A DNA stretch of 64,000 nt from Przewalskia tangutica. Lineage: Eukaryota; Streptophyta; Magnoliopsida; Solanales; Solanaceae. This document shows, piece after piece, positions 11,944 through 24,538 of the stretch. The translations under genes were made by a program, and so were the position numbers. The stretch lies in contig CM056733.1 of the NCBI GenBank assembly GCA_029844215.1, forward strand, positions 13,389,501 to 13,453,500. The letters run 5' to 3'. Below the pieces are notes generated by a model, which worked only from the letters and a program-made list of their open reading frames with translations, searched no databases and had not been told where the DNA came from. Position 1 is the stretch's first letter. The number at the start of each line of letters is the position of its first letter.

Positions 11944-14900
11944 TGTCACGACCGAACTGGGCGTGGTCGTGCCTTACCGGGCACCTAGTGATACAACATC
12001 GAGTAATCAGGGAACATAAAACACATACATGAAACAAATGAAGTACAAAGCGATGTCGAGGAAAACTTGCCTGAGGCATATATATAAACAACAACTCTTA
12101 CAAATGAACAGTTTAATCCTTTTTACAAACCCTGCCCACAACAGTACTACAGACCTCTAAGAAATGATACGACAACAATGACGGGACAGGGCCCCGTCAT
12201 ACCCCTGAATGTAAGCACCTACAACAACAGGGACTATACGAATAAGCCTCCGAGAAAGCGGAGCTTTCCCAAACGCGAATCGTGACCCTAAGAGCGAGGA
12301 TCAACGGCGGTGTACCTTTACTGCGGCATGAACGCGGCCCGAAGGAGGTCGATCTAACAGTGCAGTATGTGAAACTGAAAATAAATACTGTAAATGAAAT
12401 CATAGTAGTCTATAAAGCAGGAGACATGTATGATAACCAAACTACAGTTCACAATAAGCAGTCATGTCAAGTCAGGGACTCACGCCCTCAAAGTCATCAC
12501 AATAAAACCGTACGGGGTAAGTACGAAGGCATAACCGACTACTAAGACCCCCAGTACCACAAATGCCATAAACTGTATCACGAGGTCTTTCTAGACCGCA
12601 CCACATGATCGAAGCTGGCCACCGCCGCAGATATCCGTCGCGTCTATTCTGGAACTCTCGCGACTCGCATAGGTCACACACGGACCGTATGAGGTATTCC
12701 TCGAATCATGGTCCCGCATCGCCGAGGTATACCCGCGTCGAGCGACTTAACCCCGGTATCCGCAGGCTCCGACCCGCATAGTCTCAAAAGACCGCATAGT
12801 CTCAACAGACCGCATAGGAATCCCGCGTCGGGCTAAACACCGGAATGATCAATCCCGAGCTACCGCGCTCCGCGTAGTCACAAGGACCGCATAGCCGTAG
12901 AGACCCGCATCAAGGGTGGCAAGCCCTCGGTATAATAAGTCAAAGGGGTATGTGATACAATAATAGTACAACGGGCTTAACGTTTAACAACGTAAGCACA
13001 ACAAGAATGACCCCCTTACACAACATCACAAGATACTAACACACGTAGCATCCTAACATGTTTACTTATCAAATCAACAAGAAAGTATTACAAGGCTATC
13101 ACAAACCAACACAATCAAGTTATTCACACAAGGTACTTTATGCTAACAAGTTCGGGTATCTAACCCCAAAGTACTTCACACATTAAATCTTTAAAAGATC
13201 TGTTTCTTTCACATAAGTCACACAATACCCGTAGTATAAAATAGAGTGACTGTCTTTTTAAGTAAATTAAAACACTTACCTTTGTAAAATCAAGTAACAA
13301 CATTATTTTCCAAACGCGTCAAGTTTGCCTAATTTCAAATGTTCACGTTTCTTATTTTAGAAAGGTTTCGTAGTTCAAGGTCTTATTCATTTAAGAATAT
13401 AATTCTCTTTTAAACAATCGGAGAAAACATAAGCCTTATATGTGAGTAGGATATTCTTGTTTATAACAATCTTATTACAGCAGCCATGATCTAGGAAATA
13501 TCATTTTGTCTCATCTTAGTTTCTATGCAGATGGAAGTTTCTACTGGTTTTAATAATACTTAATTATTCAATACATTTTCCTTTATTAACGCTGCAGTGG
13601 TTTGTCGATACACATTTCTGATTTCCGAAATCAGTAAAACATTATCCCTTTTAAAAATCAAGTACTCATTACTCACGAATGAGGTTTCACACAAAATTCA
13701 TATAATTTATTTAAGTTAAGTCTCTTATCTTACAAGATCAAGTCTCTTAACTTCTATAATAATTAAAATCATTCGTTTTATCTTTCTTAAGCCGTTATAC
13801 CTAACTTCCCATAAAGCTAGTATAACTCTTAAGCTTTTAAAACCAAGTACACTCTTCTTTTAAAAACAGTTCTTAATTCTCTTGAACTACTTCAAGATTA
13901 TTATTATTCGGGCTTAAGTCAAAAGACATTGCCGTACAACTACGTTCAAATAACATACGTACGTCTACCGTACTACATAGTTATACACACATCATGCTAG
14001 AAGAGATAGGAAGAGGTTCACATACCTCTCTACGATTATAGACTATTATCACATCGCTCCATGGTATAACCCCTAGCACGGTCCACCTTCTCAAGTAGCA
14101 CATGCTACTTGCAGAACATTCAACCTATACAGGTTACACAAGTCTATCAAAGTCTAGACTACTCGGTAGAATAAATCTAGATGCAAGATCCTACGGGAAA
14201 ATTGGGCAGCCCTTCCCTACCCGTCAAACTACACAAGTCTACTGTAATACAGTCCTAAGTAATTACAGTTCAGTTCAGTTCTTCAGGCTTAAGTCCAAGG
14301 ACATTGCCACAACATTAAGTTCAGTACTATATATAGTATACTTCAACTATATATTCTAACATTATGTAATTTCCAATTACAATAGAGGGACAAGATAATT
14401 ACCTCGATAAGCCCATAATTATCCGAGTTTAATGTCGATCCTTAACAAGGTTTAGCTCCAACTCCGAGCGCTCCAACCCGCTCTAAATCACCCTTAGAAG
14501 TTCTAACCAACTTCTACACAATACTCCAACGGACTATGGAGATTTTCCTAGGGTTTCGGTTTGTGACTGACGGGAAGTATAATAGTATTTCTGGGCTTTT
14601 CGTAAAGGTATAACCTTAGAATACTACAAGGTATACGACTAAGGTAATTTGGGCATTATAACAATACTTTTGAGAGTATTTCTACACCACAAAGGGGGGT
14701 ATTATACGAAAGCAACAAGGCTAGGGGGGTACCCCACGGCTAGCACCTCAAAGGTGGGGGGGTGGGCTCTCGGCGAGGGTGGGAGGCTTAGGACGAACTC
14801 ACACAAGGCGAGGGACAAGGAGAGCTTTCAAGACTTACGCAACAAGTTGGACGAAGAAGTCTTCACTAAGGGGGGGTATTTATAGGTCAAGTGAAGGCCA

Positions 14901-15272
14901 ACCAATGGCCAAGATCTTGCCAAGTGCTATGCAAGTGTAGGGCCAAGATCTTGCCAAGTGCACACTAGCCAACTAACACAAAAAATATCCTACCAACCCT
15001 TGACCACAATGGCCAACTATCGCCACTACATTATCACCCAAGGTGTCCCATGAGAGGGTGACAAGTGTCGCCTCTTGTTGGTCCAAAATGTTTCGCTCTC
15101 GGAAAAATCCGCAAAATAAAAATGGCATAGCGGAAATTCCCCTACGAAAGTGTGAAAACGTTTACTAAAAACGACTCTAATCGGGTGTTGTGCACAAAAT
15201 TAAATCGGCCGAGCCTACTTGAAGTTCAAATTTCCTACGTCGTCACAGACATACTGGAAATACGGTATAACA
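11944..15272 (-). repeat. A 5' LTR
   Basis: Second LTR of A. Bounded by the primer site at 11939 and the ATAGG duplication at 15273. U5 hairpin 12321-12337, minisatellite about 12620-12910, TATA 14877-14884. It keeps CTG/CAG at several places where the left LTR shows CG (for example 12375-12395 against 6871-6890). Confidence 0.92.
14877..14884 (-). promoter_or_regulatory. A 5' LTR TATA box
   Basis: Minus-strand TATAAATA, about 390 bp from the U3 end. This would drive genomic RNA of A. It leaves a very long R-U5 of nearly 2.9 kb. Confidence 0.75.
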
Positions 15273-15298
15273 ATAGGAGTTACACCCCGTAATTCCAG

Positions 15299-15301
<3 letters not shown>

Positions 15302-15334
<33 letters not shown>
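15302..15334. repeat. (TA)n microsatellite in B LTR
   Basis: An uninterrupted AT/TA dinucleotide run of about 33 bp, 25 bp inside the LTR. D LTRs have an ordinary CATGTATAAGAG here, so the run expanded after B inserted. Confidence 0.95.
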
Positions 15335-15336
<2 letters not shown>

Positions 15337-15630
15337 AATGTACGTAAGGAGTCAGGATGTTAAAATTTGAACGAAATAAAGAATTGTTTTTCCAAAAGAA
15401 AATCTTCCGAACCTCGGGAAAGGATAACGTTTGTTATTTGAGACTTTAGAATTTATCGGAATTATGGAAATGTCGGGAAACAAATATTTTAAGGACGAAT
15501 GAGACGGTGACACGTGTACCCCACGTGGGCTTGTGGCGATTTATTGGACAAGTCAAGGGTCAAACTTGGCTTGACATTCTTGACTCAATCCTAGCCCTTC
15601 AAGTGTATTAATCTTGTCCCTTAGATGTTT

Positions 15631-15640
15631 TATATATTAT
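15631..15640 (+). promoter_or_regulatory. B LTR candidate TATA box
   Basis: TATATATTAT is followed by ACTAGTAGCAAG. D has the same arrangement on its own strand near 41975 and 60826, so it is probably the core promoter of this LTR family. Confidence 0.55.
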
Positions 15641-17423
15641 ACTAGTAGCAAGACTAATTCTCAACAATTAGAAAAATTCCACAAACATTCTTGTTCTTGA
15701 GGGAGCTCTCGGTTTTGAGCCTCATATGGAGAACAAAATTTTTCGTTTGTTGTTCATAATTCACCATACTTAAACCCAATGTTCCTAAGGGTATTATAAG
15801 GTTATCTCAATAGAAAGATCCCGAAAAAACTACGTTTTCACGTTAGTCGCAAGATGAAAACCTAAGTTGTTTTCATAAGTTTTGTTTGGAAATTTAAGGG
15901 AAGTTGTTTATGAACTTCTAAGGGCTTCAAATAGCGGATTGGAGCGTGAAGAAAATGAGCTAAGTTGCTAAGGAGCGACTTTGAATCTTGGAGTTATATT
16001 TGTGCTTATCAAGGTAAATTTTCATCTTACCTTTGTAATTAAAGACTACATGTTGTAGTAGATTGGTAATTGATCATGTGAATTACATTATGAAGATTGA
16101 TAAGTGTTATGGAATATTTGGAAGCAAAGTCCGAAACTAGCATGATTAGCCTTTAAGATTGTAATTCAATTTAGTTATTAGTTTTAGTCGTCGCATGTTA
16201 TATAAAGAGGAGATTATAGTTGTTAAAGTTGGTTGTGACTATATAACATGTTAGAACGATAATATGGATTGAAAAAGAATTGGAATAGACTTTGCATTGT
16301 TGCTCATATTAGCCGAGAATGGCATTGACTATTGGACTATTTTGTATAAATTGTGGGGCAGAATTTTACACGTATTGCAAGGCGTGTAATCCCCTTTGGT
16401 TGGCTAAATTGTTGGGCCTTAAATGTGGCATGTTTGGTTATTGAATTCGGGCCTTGAAAAAGGTGGAAAAGTACGTAGAAACAAAGGAAGTGCTGCCCGA
16501 TTTTCCGTAGAATAAAAATCCTTATACTTAGAAATATTCTACGTTGAAAGCTAGTAGTTGATGGACGTATTATGATCATTATAGGTTGACATTCTACGTG
16601 CGGCGTATTCAACTTGGCAAGTGGTTTAAGTCGAAGAGGTATGTGGAACTTTCCCTATCTTCTTGAGCATGAGTTTTATAAATATGTAGTACGGTGGACG
16701 TACATGTTTAAAATGAATTCGGTTTCATTTTGGTATCCTTGCCTTGATTTCAAAAAGTGAAGTAACTCGGCTTTTAATAGTAATGTGACTTGATGTTACA
16801 TGGAAAGATTACTTGACTTGAAAAGTATTGATTACTTAATTTCTAAAGTTAAGAGATTTGAAGTTACTTGGTTTTAAAAGTATAAGTCTCTTGGTTTCAA
16901 AAAGAATGTAATTGTCTAAAACATAAAGAGTTATAACGACTTTATGGGAAGTTAGTTATAACGGCTTTATGAAAGGTTAAGAGAGTGTCTACTTGATTTA
17001 TAGGCACGAGTTGCCTAGGTTGTGAAAGTAGAAGTTACTTGGTTTTGAAGCCTTGAAATGCATTTCTAAAGGTGTAGTAACTTGATTTGAAAAATAGACA
17101 TGCCTTGATACTACGGGTGTTAGTATCTTGAGGTTTTTATATAAAATGGTTCTTTTTAAAGGAACGAAAGTACGTAGTACTTTGGGTTAAACTCCCGGAT
17201 TTTATGTGACATGATAGTTCCTTAAGTTTAAATAAAATGAGAGTGCATGTTAATTAAGTCTAATAAGAGTTAAGGGATGTCTTAACTTGCTTATGATATT
17301 TATGGTAGCCGGTTGTGCATATGTTACGTGATTATGTTAGCCGGTTGTGCTTGTGATATATTATTAATTACGGGGTCATTCCCCAAGCTTGTTGCATTTG
17401 CATATTCCGTGGACTTGCTCCCC

Positions 17424-17600
17424 ACGATGCGAGGAGATTACCTCATGCGAGTCCGTAGGGCTTATGCGGGTTCGATTCCCATGCGGGCGGATACAACCTA
17501 TGCGAGGAGATTACCTCATGCGGGTCCATACGGCCTATGCGGGCGGATACAGTCTATGCGAGGAGATTACCTCATGCGGGTCCATACGACCTATGTGGGT
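17424..17600 (+). repeat. 56-bp tandem repeat in B LTR
   Basis: About three units of roughly 56 bp, each with ATGCGAGGAGATTACCTCA and ATGCGGGTCC, rich in CG and CHG sites. It lies at the position where each other LTR family has its own minisatellite. Confidence 0.85.
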
Positions 17601-18272
17601 GAAATAGTCCCAGGAGTAGGATTGCAGAATGATACTACGGGCGGATGGCCCTAGGTTAATCATGAGCTTCTTGCTTTAAAACTGGCAAAGTTTATTCTTG
17701 TCCACTCTCATTGTTAGTAAGGCACAATGTACTGTTAATGTGGTTATCATACATGTCCCCAACTTTAATTTAGACTATTATGATTTCATTACAGTACTTT
17801 CAGTTTCATATACTTGGTACCTGTTGTACTGACCTCCTTCGGGGGGCTGCGTTCATGCCGCAGGTTGAGGTACATAGCTTGCTGATCCTCCCTCTTAGGA
17901 TCACTGTTCAGCTGTTGAGAAGCTCCATTACTCCGGAGGCTCATCTTTGGTTCAGATCCCTGGTATTGTCGGTTGTTGTACATTCAGGGGTATGGCGGGG
18001 CCCTGTCCCATCACAGTTGTTATGTAAAAATTCTTAGAGGTCTGTAGTCATGTATGTGGGTCGGTTTGTAAAGAAAAAAGATGTAACTGCTTTTGACTAT
18101 TTATGCACATCTATAACCAGGAAGGCAGCCTTATCGGCTAGCCTATTGTTTACTTCTTACTGTTTTAAGTTGTGTGCTTTATGTATGTTCCGCTGACTTT
18201 CTCTGATGGTTACCTGTAAGGGTGCCCAGGTAGGGCACCAGTCGCGGGCCCGGGGTCGGGTCGTGATAAAAG

Positions 18273-18284
18273 TGGTATCAGAGC
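18273..18284 (+). other. B primer binding site (tRNA-iMet)
   Basis: Intact TGGTATCAGAGC four bases after the LTR end. Confidence 0.93.
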
Positions 18285-18329
18285 AGTTAGTCCTCGAAAA
18301 GTATCTACATACTGTGTCTAGTAGAGTCT

Positions 18330-18365
18330 TGGTTATCGGTGTGTTGTGCACCACATCTATAACCA
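18330..18365 (+). other. B leader stem-loop with compensatory changes
   Basis: TGGTTAT pairs with ATAACCA. Other elements have GATTAT with ATAATC, so both sides changed together. The inner stem GGTGTG / CACATC encloses loop TTGTGCAC with palindrome GTGCAC. Confidence 0.7.
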
Positions 18366-18944
18366 GGAGGCTGCAGGACATTTAGGATTGGTTTCCATTC
18401 TTCTCACTATGAGATCGTGCGATAGAGCTGTGTTTGTAGGGTAGTCTCTCCCTAACGAGTTATGTTGATTGCAGTTATGAGAAAGGCGACAGTGACCCAG
18501 GAAGGATTATGTGGATTGCGTATCCAGGTTGGTAATAATTGTAGTATAGTTGGTATTATGCCATACAACTATACGGGTTTGTGTAGGAGGGTCATATATG
18601 TGCTGCTTAGAATGATTTTAGATTACCAGGATATTGGTAAGGACTAAATAGATACCGGGAATGTATGAAACAGTTAATGAATTCTCGCCAAGGTCTTACG
18701 TATTATTTGAGATAATTGGGAGATGATGAGCTGTCTGATTGGGTAATGAACTCTTAAGAAATCATGTTAAGGGACTTAATGGAAGACTATGTTAGTAAAT
18801 TAAGCTACGTGGTGTGCTTAAGGGAATTGTACGGATGAGATCCGTATGGAGTAAGTATGGTTGTTGTGACCAAGACAACCCGATTGAGAGCTTATGAGAA
18901 GCTATTTTACCCGTTTACGGGGGGACTGATAAAGTAGGCTTGGA
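18366..18944 (+). other. B leader end and unrecognised interior
   Basis: The leader matches other elements up to GAGATCGTGC near 18419. A 61-codon ORF (18462-18647) follows where gag should start, but it shows no MPP start, capsid or CCHC motif and I do not recognise it. At 18945 the sequence switches abruptly to D LTR. Confidence 0.5.
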
Positions 18945-18954
18945 GCAATAAGTA

Positions 18955-19290
18955 TACATGAACACCAAGTCCCACCTGTGTCATAACAAACTGTACGGGC
19001 CAAGTAGGAAAACGAACCACCAGATCCAACCTGCATCATAAAACTGACCGAGGCAAGTACGAAAGCCAACTACGGATCAACTGCGTCGTATTGGCCGGCA
19101 AGTAAAGCCAACTACGGATCCGACTGTCGTCACGAGGTATGGCCGGCAAGTCGAAAGCTATCTACGAGTCTACCGTACTAAAGCGTGCCATAGGCGGCGG
19201 GGGCAAGTCGAAAGCCAACTACGGACCATCTCTGCGTCGACCAGCGGCAAGCAAATCTGGCTAACTACCAGACCATCTTACGTCACTAAA
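18955..19290 (-). repeat. ~57-bp tandem repeat in D LTR
   Basis: Five or six degenerate units containing GGCAAGTACGAAAGCCAACTA; a second array is in the right LTR at about 54540-54840. Unit borders are blurred by small indels. Confidence 0.75.
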
Positions 19291-19332
19291 CCTCATGGAG
19301 GGCTAGTCCATGGAATAACAATATCCAACATA

Positions 19333-19545
19333 GTCGCATGCCCCGGAATCCCACATCGTACAAGCATGTCCATGGAGAAATAAAAACAATTCGGGAATCT
19401 AACCCGCCTCCTAGTCGCATGCTCCGGAATCCCACATCGTATAAGAATGTCCAAGGTGTAATAAAAACAATCCGGGAATCTAACCCGCATCCTGGTCGCA
19501 TGCCCCGGAATCCTACATCGTATAAGCATGTCCAAGGATCAATCA
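19333..19545 (-). repeat. 81-bp tandem repeat in D LTR
   Basis: About 2.6 units carrying CGGAATCCCACATCGTA and GGGAATCTAACCCGC. Related in sequence to the ~82-bp repeat in the G LTRs, read on the other strand. Confidence 0.88.
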
Positions 19546-20601
19546 CAATGGAAGCATACCCGTGGAATCCCCCATCACTATCGGTACGTCCAAGTAAACT
19601 CACCACAAGACAGTGACCACTCCAACCGGTGAAGTCAGCGTAAACATATAATACTTGCACTCCAAGGTTATCACAAGCAAGCATAGGCAAGTTCATAAAA
19701 TCTTTAGACTTTCATTATCATACAAAAATGAATTTCATTTTATAAACTCAAGGCACTTTCGTTTCACATAAAAATCCGGGATTTCAACCCTAAGTACTAC
19801 ATACTTCCATTTTTTAAAAGACTCCTTTTTATATAAAACTCCAAGATACTAACACCCGTAGTATCAAGGCATGTCTATTTTTTTTTTAAAATTAAGTTAC
19901 TACGCCTTTAGGAATTTATTTCAAGACTTTGAAACCAAGTAACTTCTAATTTCACAACCTAGGAAACTCATGCCTATCAATCAAAATAGACAACTCTCTT
20001 AACCCTCCATAAAGCAGTTATAACTAACTTCCCATAAAGTCGTTATAACTCTTTATGGTTTTAGACAAACTCATTCTTTTTATAACCAAAAGACTTATAC
20101 TTTTAAAACCAAGTATCATATACTTTCAAATCAAGTTATATAACTTTCAAAATACTTCAAGTCTCTTAATTTTAGAAATCAAGTTACATAACTTTCAAAA
20201 CACTTCAAGTCTCTTAACTTTAGAAATCAAGTTGCTTCTACTTTTAAATCTCAAGTAACTCACCCTTTAAAACAAGTTACTTCTCTTTAAATCATGTCAT
20301 TTCTCCTCTTTTAAATCAATTAAGTAAATCACTCATTTGACTCCCCTAAAGCCGTTATAACAACCTTTAGGTTTTGGAACTAAGGAACTATCCAAAAGAT
20401 TAGGAACCACTTCCTTTTTAAGACTCTAAGTACTTCAAGTAAAACACTTTCACTTTTGAAAATCCGAATTTCATCAAGGAATGGATTATAACAACTTCCA
20501 ATTTAAACATCCAAAGTACAAATTTGAGATTTTCCTTGGGAGGTATCGGGAAGGATTTGGAATGGAATAATATCGATTCATATAGAAGAAAAGGTTCTCA
20601 A

Positions 20602-20706
20602 TCAAGGAAGTATATAGAACAACTTCTATATTAGGCAATCCAAGTACAATCAAGGAAGTATATAGAACAACTTCTATATTAGGCAATCCAAGTACAATCA
20701 AGGAAT
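20602..20706 (-). repeat. 48-bp tandem duplication in D LTR
   Basis: Two units plus a partial third, each starting TCAAGGAAGTATATAGAAC. The same duplication is at 59640-59744, so it predates the insertion of D. Confidence 0.9.
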
Positions 20707-20940
20707 GAATCATTTAAGGAGTAGGATTTACTTTCTTTATCATAAGGAATCATGCTAGAAGAAGAGGAGATGGTTCACATACCTTTTCGGCTTAATCCAC
20801 AAGCTAAGTCGAATACGCTGCACGTAGAATTGTCAACCTATAATGGCCATAACACGACTATCAACTTCTAGTTTCTAACGTAGAATGATACTAAGTATAC
20901 GGTCTCTTATTCTACAGAAAATTGGGCAGCACTTCCTTTG

Positions 20941-23907
20941 TGTCACGAACCGACCCGGGCGCGGTGCCCTACAGGCACCCGTTCGTATCGTCGAGAGAAT
21001 AGCAATGAACAAACACAACATAAACACATGTGTAAAATAATATACAACCCAGGCTAGCCGATAAAGCCGCCTTCCATAATATAAACAAGGTCAAAAGTAC
21101 AACTTTCTGACTCGGTTCTTATAGCCAACCACATATGTGAATACAGACCTCTGGGATAACAATCGTGGCGGGACGGGCCCCGCCATACCACGAATGTACA
21201 TAATCTACAACATCGGGGACAAGGTGTACTAAAAGAAAGACAAGCCTCCGAGAATGGAGCTTAGACGTCCGATAAGTGATCTAAGAATGTGGATCGCCAC
21301 CGCTTACCACTCTGCGGCGTGAGCGGCCCAGGAAGGGGTCGATTACTGATATGTACCAAGTATGTAAAGCGGAAAATCGTAATTACAACATAAGTTTAAC
21401 GAAGCCGAGACATGTATGATAACAAAATTACGATTACATACGGTGCCTTACTAAATATGAGAGTAACAATAGGTGTATACTTACAACGAAAAATAGGATT
21501 GGAATCCTACTCGGGACTATTTCACCGCGTAGGTCCGGTGGACTGCGTGAGGTATTCCTCGCGTGGGACTATTTCACCCGCATAAGCCCTTACGGACTCG
21601 CGTAGGTATTCCTCGCATAAATTTGGACGCCCGCGTGGGACTATTTCACCGCGTAAGCCCTTACGGACTCGCGTGAGGTATTCCTCGCATCGTGGTTAGC
21701 AAATCCACGGAAATATACAATGCCACAATCCGGAATGACCCATGACGAATAATATATCATTAGCCCAAATCGCTATCACACATAACATAAGCTCTATCGA
21801 CTTATCATGCAATATATAAGCAAGTTAAGAAATCCTTAGCTTCTTACTATTCTTGTTCATATACACTCTCATTTTAGTTTACCTAAGGCACTATCATGTC
21901 TTTTATAAAAATCCGGGAATTTAACCCAAAGTACTACGTACTTCTATGCTTTTAAAATGACTCATTTCATTATAAAACTTTCAAGATACTAATAGCCGTA
22001 GTATCAGGTGACAATTTCTTTTCGAGACAAGTCACAATACTTTTAGAAATAAAATATGGCTTCTAAATCAAGTGACTCGTGTCTTATAAAACCTTAGGCA
22101 AATGATGCCTTAAAATCGAATTGCCTTCCATTAAATCAAGTCATTTATCTTTCCATAAAGTCAATATAACCGACTCCCCATAAAGTCGTTATATTCACTT
22201 TATACCTTAGTCATGTACAATTTCCTATCCAAGGGACTTATACGTTTTTAAAACGACACAAGTATTACATACTTTAAAATTCTTCAAGTCCCTTATCTTT
22301 AACAAGACTTAAGACATCTTTAATATTCTCAAAGAAGTGAGTTAAATCTCCTAACTCACCCGACTTGGCATTTCGTAAAACAAGTAAAGTATGTCAAAGT
22401 CTTGTACGTCTACCGTACTATATACGTGAAACTAGTCATGCTCAAAGATAGGAAAAGTTCTACATACCTTGTCGGGTCAAACCACTTGCCAAGTACAAAG
22501 TCCCGCCCGTAGTATAACAACCTATAATATTCACAATACGTCTATTAAGGCCTTACTTCAATCGTAGAATATCATAAGTGTTAAGTCTCTATATTCTACG
22601 GAAAATCGGACAGCACCTCCTTTGTTTTTACTTACTTTGCCACCTTTTTCAAGGCCGAAATACAATAACCAAACAGCCCCAATTGGCTCACAATTTATAG
22701 AAGGTAATCCAATACAAATGAATAACTAAACAGCCCCAATTGGCTCACAATTATATAGAAGGTAGTCCAATACAAATGAATAACTAAACAGCCTCAATTG
22801 GCTCACAATTATATAGAAGGTAGTCCAATACAAATGAATAACTAAACTAATACGACTACAAGTCCACAATCGGCTACCTTGAGTTCAACAATACCAAATC
22901 TTGTCCAATTTCCATTTCAATCCAAATTTGTAGCATAACTTGATATCAAGTCGCATTTGATTATAACAAACATAATCTTTAAGTCGATGACATGCGACGA
23001 TTCTAACAACGATTAAATTGTAATTCAACTTAGTCATGGCTTACATTACATTTCGGATTTCCAAGTCTATAATCAATCCATAATCCTTATAACCTCAATA
23101 TAACAACTTCATGCTCGCAACATACAAAGCTATCAACAACAATATAAAAATGTAATCTTGTAACACCTTTAAAAGACAAGATTATACCTTCACGAATATG
23201 AAACCAACTCCAATCCGAAGTCGCTCCTTAGTAGTTTAGAACCTCTCCAAGACACTTCAATCCGCTTGTTGAGACCCTTAGAACAACACCAACAATTATT
23301 CTTCAAATCTCCAAACAAAACCTAGAAAGACCATTAGGTTTTCGCTTGCGACTAACCCAAAAACTATCTTTTTCCAAGATGTTTCTATTGAGACTTGCTT
23401 ACAATACACATAAGAACCTTGGTTTAAAGTGGGGAGCTAAATGGATCACAAACAAAGATTTTCTCTTTTTTTTTGTAAGGAACCCGAGAGCACATAGCCT
23501 ATGTTCTTCAATTTTTGTGTAAATTATTCTAAGTGTTAAGCTCTCCCTCTACTAGTAGTAATATATGTAGCACCTTGGAGGGTTAGGATACAAACAAATG
23601 GTTGGTTTGGATGTAGTCTTGCTAAATATCAAGACAAAGGTGGGACCTTTGACTTAGTCAATGTTCTCATGCTACAAGTTGCAAGACTTTAGCCTTAGAA
23701 GACTTATGGTCAATGACCATATTGGCCATGCCATTTCGTCAAGGCATGGCTAAGGAGGGTGACATGTGTCGCCTCCCATTCGACCACGACACTACGTTTC
23801 CGACAATTTCATAATTTCCGATAAATTTTTACAAGTCTCAAATCCTTAACATTTGTGAGTTCTTACTTACGTTCTTAAGACATGTCCTGTAATTACGGGG
23901 TGTAACA
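20941..23907 (-). repeat. E 3' LTR
   Basis: Plus-strand ends TGTCACGAACCG and GGGGTGTAACA. Near-identical to 38168-41123. Degenerate U5 hairpin at 21312-21328. A GC-rich block of three GGGACTATTTCAC units lies at about 21513-21695, and the U3 palindrome near 23757-23775. Confidence 0.93.
22674..22848 (-). repeat. 58-bp tandem repeat in E LTR
   Basis: Three units with CAATTGGCTCACAATT, present also at about 39908-40075 in the other LTR, where the third unit is degraded. Confidence 0.9.
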
Positions 23908-23942
23908 TTCTTCCCCCCTTAGAAACATTCGTCCCCGAATGT
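23908..23942 (-). other. E polypurine tract and inverted repeat
   Basis: Minus-strand AAGGGGGGAAGAA adjoins the LTR. ACATTCG / CGAATGT with a four-base spacer lies at 23925-23942. Confidence 0.85.
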
Positions 23943-24045
23943 TCTTTCGGAGTCAAACTTAATTAGCGACATAGTTTCCTTTCACAACCGACATACCAAA
24001 AATGCCACACATGGCCACATAATAGCATTTAAGCAAAGGGATACT

Positions 24046-24305
24046 TCAATTTAAAACTTGACAAGTAAGGGAAGCTGAATTACCTGAAGGTATAGGAAAT
24101 AAGTGAGGATACTTCCTCAACATGTCTTCCTCCGCCTCCCAAGTCATCTCTCTCGCTATCATTCCTCGCGAGATTTTGTGGAAGCTATATCCTTGGTCAT
24201 GATCGCGACACAGCGATCGAGTATCGCTATGGGACTCTCCTCATACGATAACCCCTATGTCACTGGACCTCCGGGTAGGAAAACTCTCATTTGGATCACC
24301 GATCT
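24046..24305 (-). pseudogene. pol: E pol C-terminus: chromodomain
   Basis: Minus-strand coding end cut off from the integrase by F. The motif TWEAEEDM followed by YPHLF is read from 24144 to 24097 in one frame, and a stop codon follows in that frame at 24048-24046. Upstream, near 24290-24240, a DLSYEE-like and AILDR-like segment marks the usual link between integrase and chromodomain. Chromodomains of this type bind modified histone H3 and steer integration to heterochromatin, which fits the nesting seen here. The region between 24240 and 24145 has frame breaks. The 148-codon plus-strand ORF at 24103-24549 is a shadow of this and of the F LTR. Confidence 0.8.
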
Positions 24306-24520
24306 TTGTTATACCGTATTTCCGCAGTATGTACGCGATGGCGTCGTGAAATTCGAACTTGAGAATAGGCTTGGCCGAATTATTTTTTGTACACAACACC
24401 CGATTAGAGTCGTTTTTCGGCGAAACGTTTTCACAGCTTTCGTAGGGGAATTTCCGGCTATGTCATTTTTAATTTTTTGCGGATTTTTACGAGAGACGAA
24501 ACATTTTTGGACCAAAGGGA

Positions 24521-24538
24521 GGGTGACACTTGTCACCC
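24521..24538 (+). promoter_or_regulatory. U3 palindrome, F 5' LTR
   Basis: GGGTGACA-CT-TGTCACCC, about 200 bp before the TATA box. A copy stands at the equivalent place in every LTR family here except X. Regulatory function is inferred only from position and conservation. Confidence 0.6.

Larger units (their letters stand above)
6433..15272 (-). mobile_element. Element A: non-autonomous Ty3/Gypsy element
   Basis: Two LTRs of 3328 and 3329 bp flank a 2.2 kb interior read on the minus strand. Target duplication ATAGG is exact at 6428-6432 and 15273-15277. The interior holds a gag remnant and the 3' end of integrase but no protease, RT or RNase H. The LTR family is the same as F and H (TGTTATACCGTATTTCC in element orientation). 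The two LTRs are nearly alike apart from the CTG/CG type of difference, so insertion appears recent. Confidence 0.92.
15278..18268 (+). repeat. B 5' LTR
   Basis: Starts AGTTACACCCCG and ends GGTCGTGATA just before the primer site. Shares U3 with D and body with E. U3 palindrome-like core GGTGACACGTGT at 15506-15517, TATA at 15631, minisatellite 17424-17600, U5 hairpin 17847-17863. The ORFs at 17313-18037 fall in repeats and are not genes. Confidence 0.87.
18945..20940 (-). repeat. D 3' LTR, part a (truncated start)
   Basis: Matches 54523-54994 and 58489-59980. It ends at ACTTCCTTTG, where E inserted. Contains three tandem repeats listed separately. The 136- and 80-codon minus-strand ORFs at 19286-19696 are read-through of the 81-bp repeat, a multiple of three, and not proteins. 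Confidence 0.85.

Noticed and set aside
15302..15334. (TA)n as replication origin or terminator
   Set aside because: A simple dinucleotide expansion private to one LTR, absent from relatives at the same place.
17313..17654. 113-codon ORF with repeated GDYLMRV segments
   Set aside because: Translation of the 56-bp repeat in the B LTR.
19286..19696. 136-codon minus-strand ORF with a repeated peptide (RCGIPGHAT-like)
   Set aside because: It is the 81-bp LTR tandem repeat read in a frame that stays open because 81 is divisible by three. No start context, and it overlaps the LTR.
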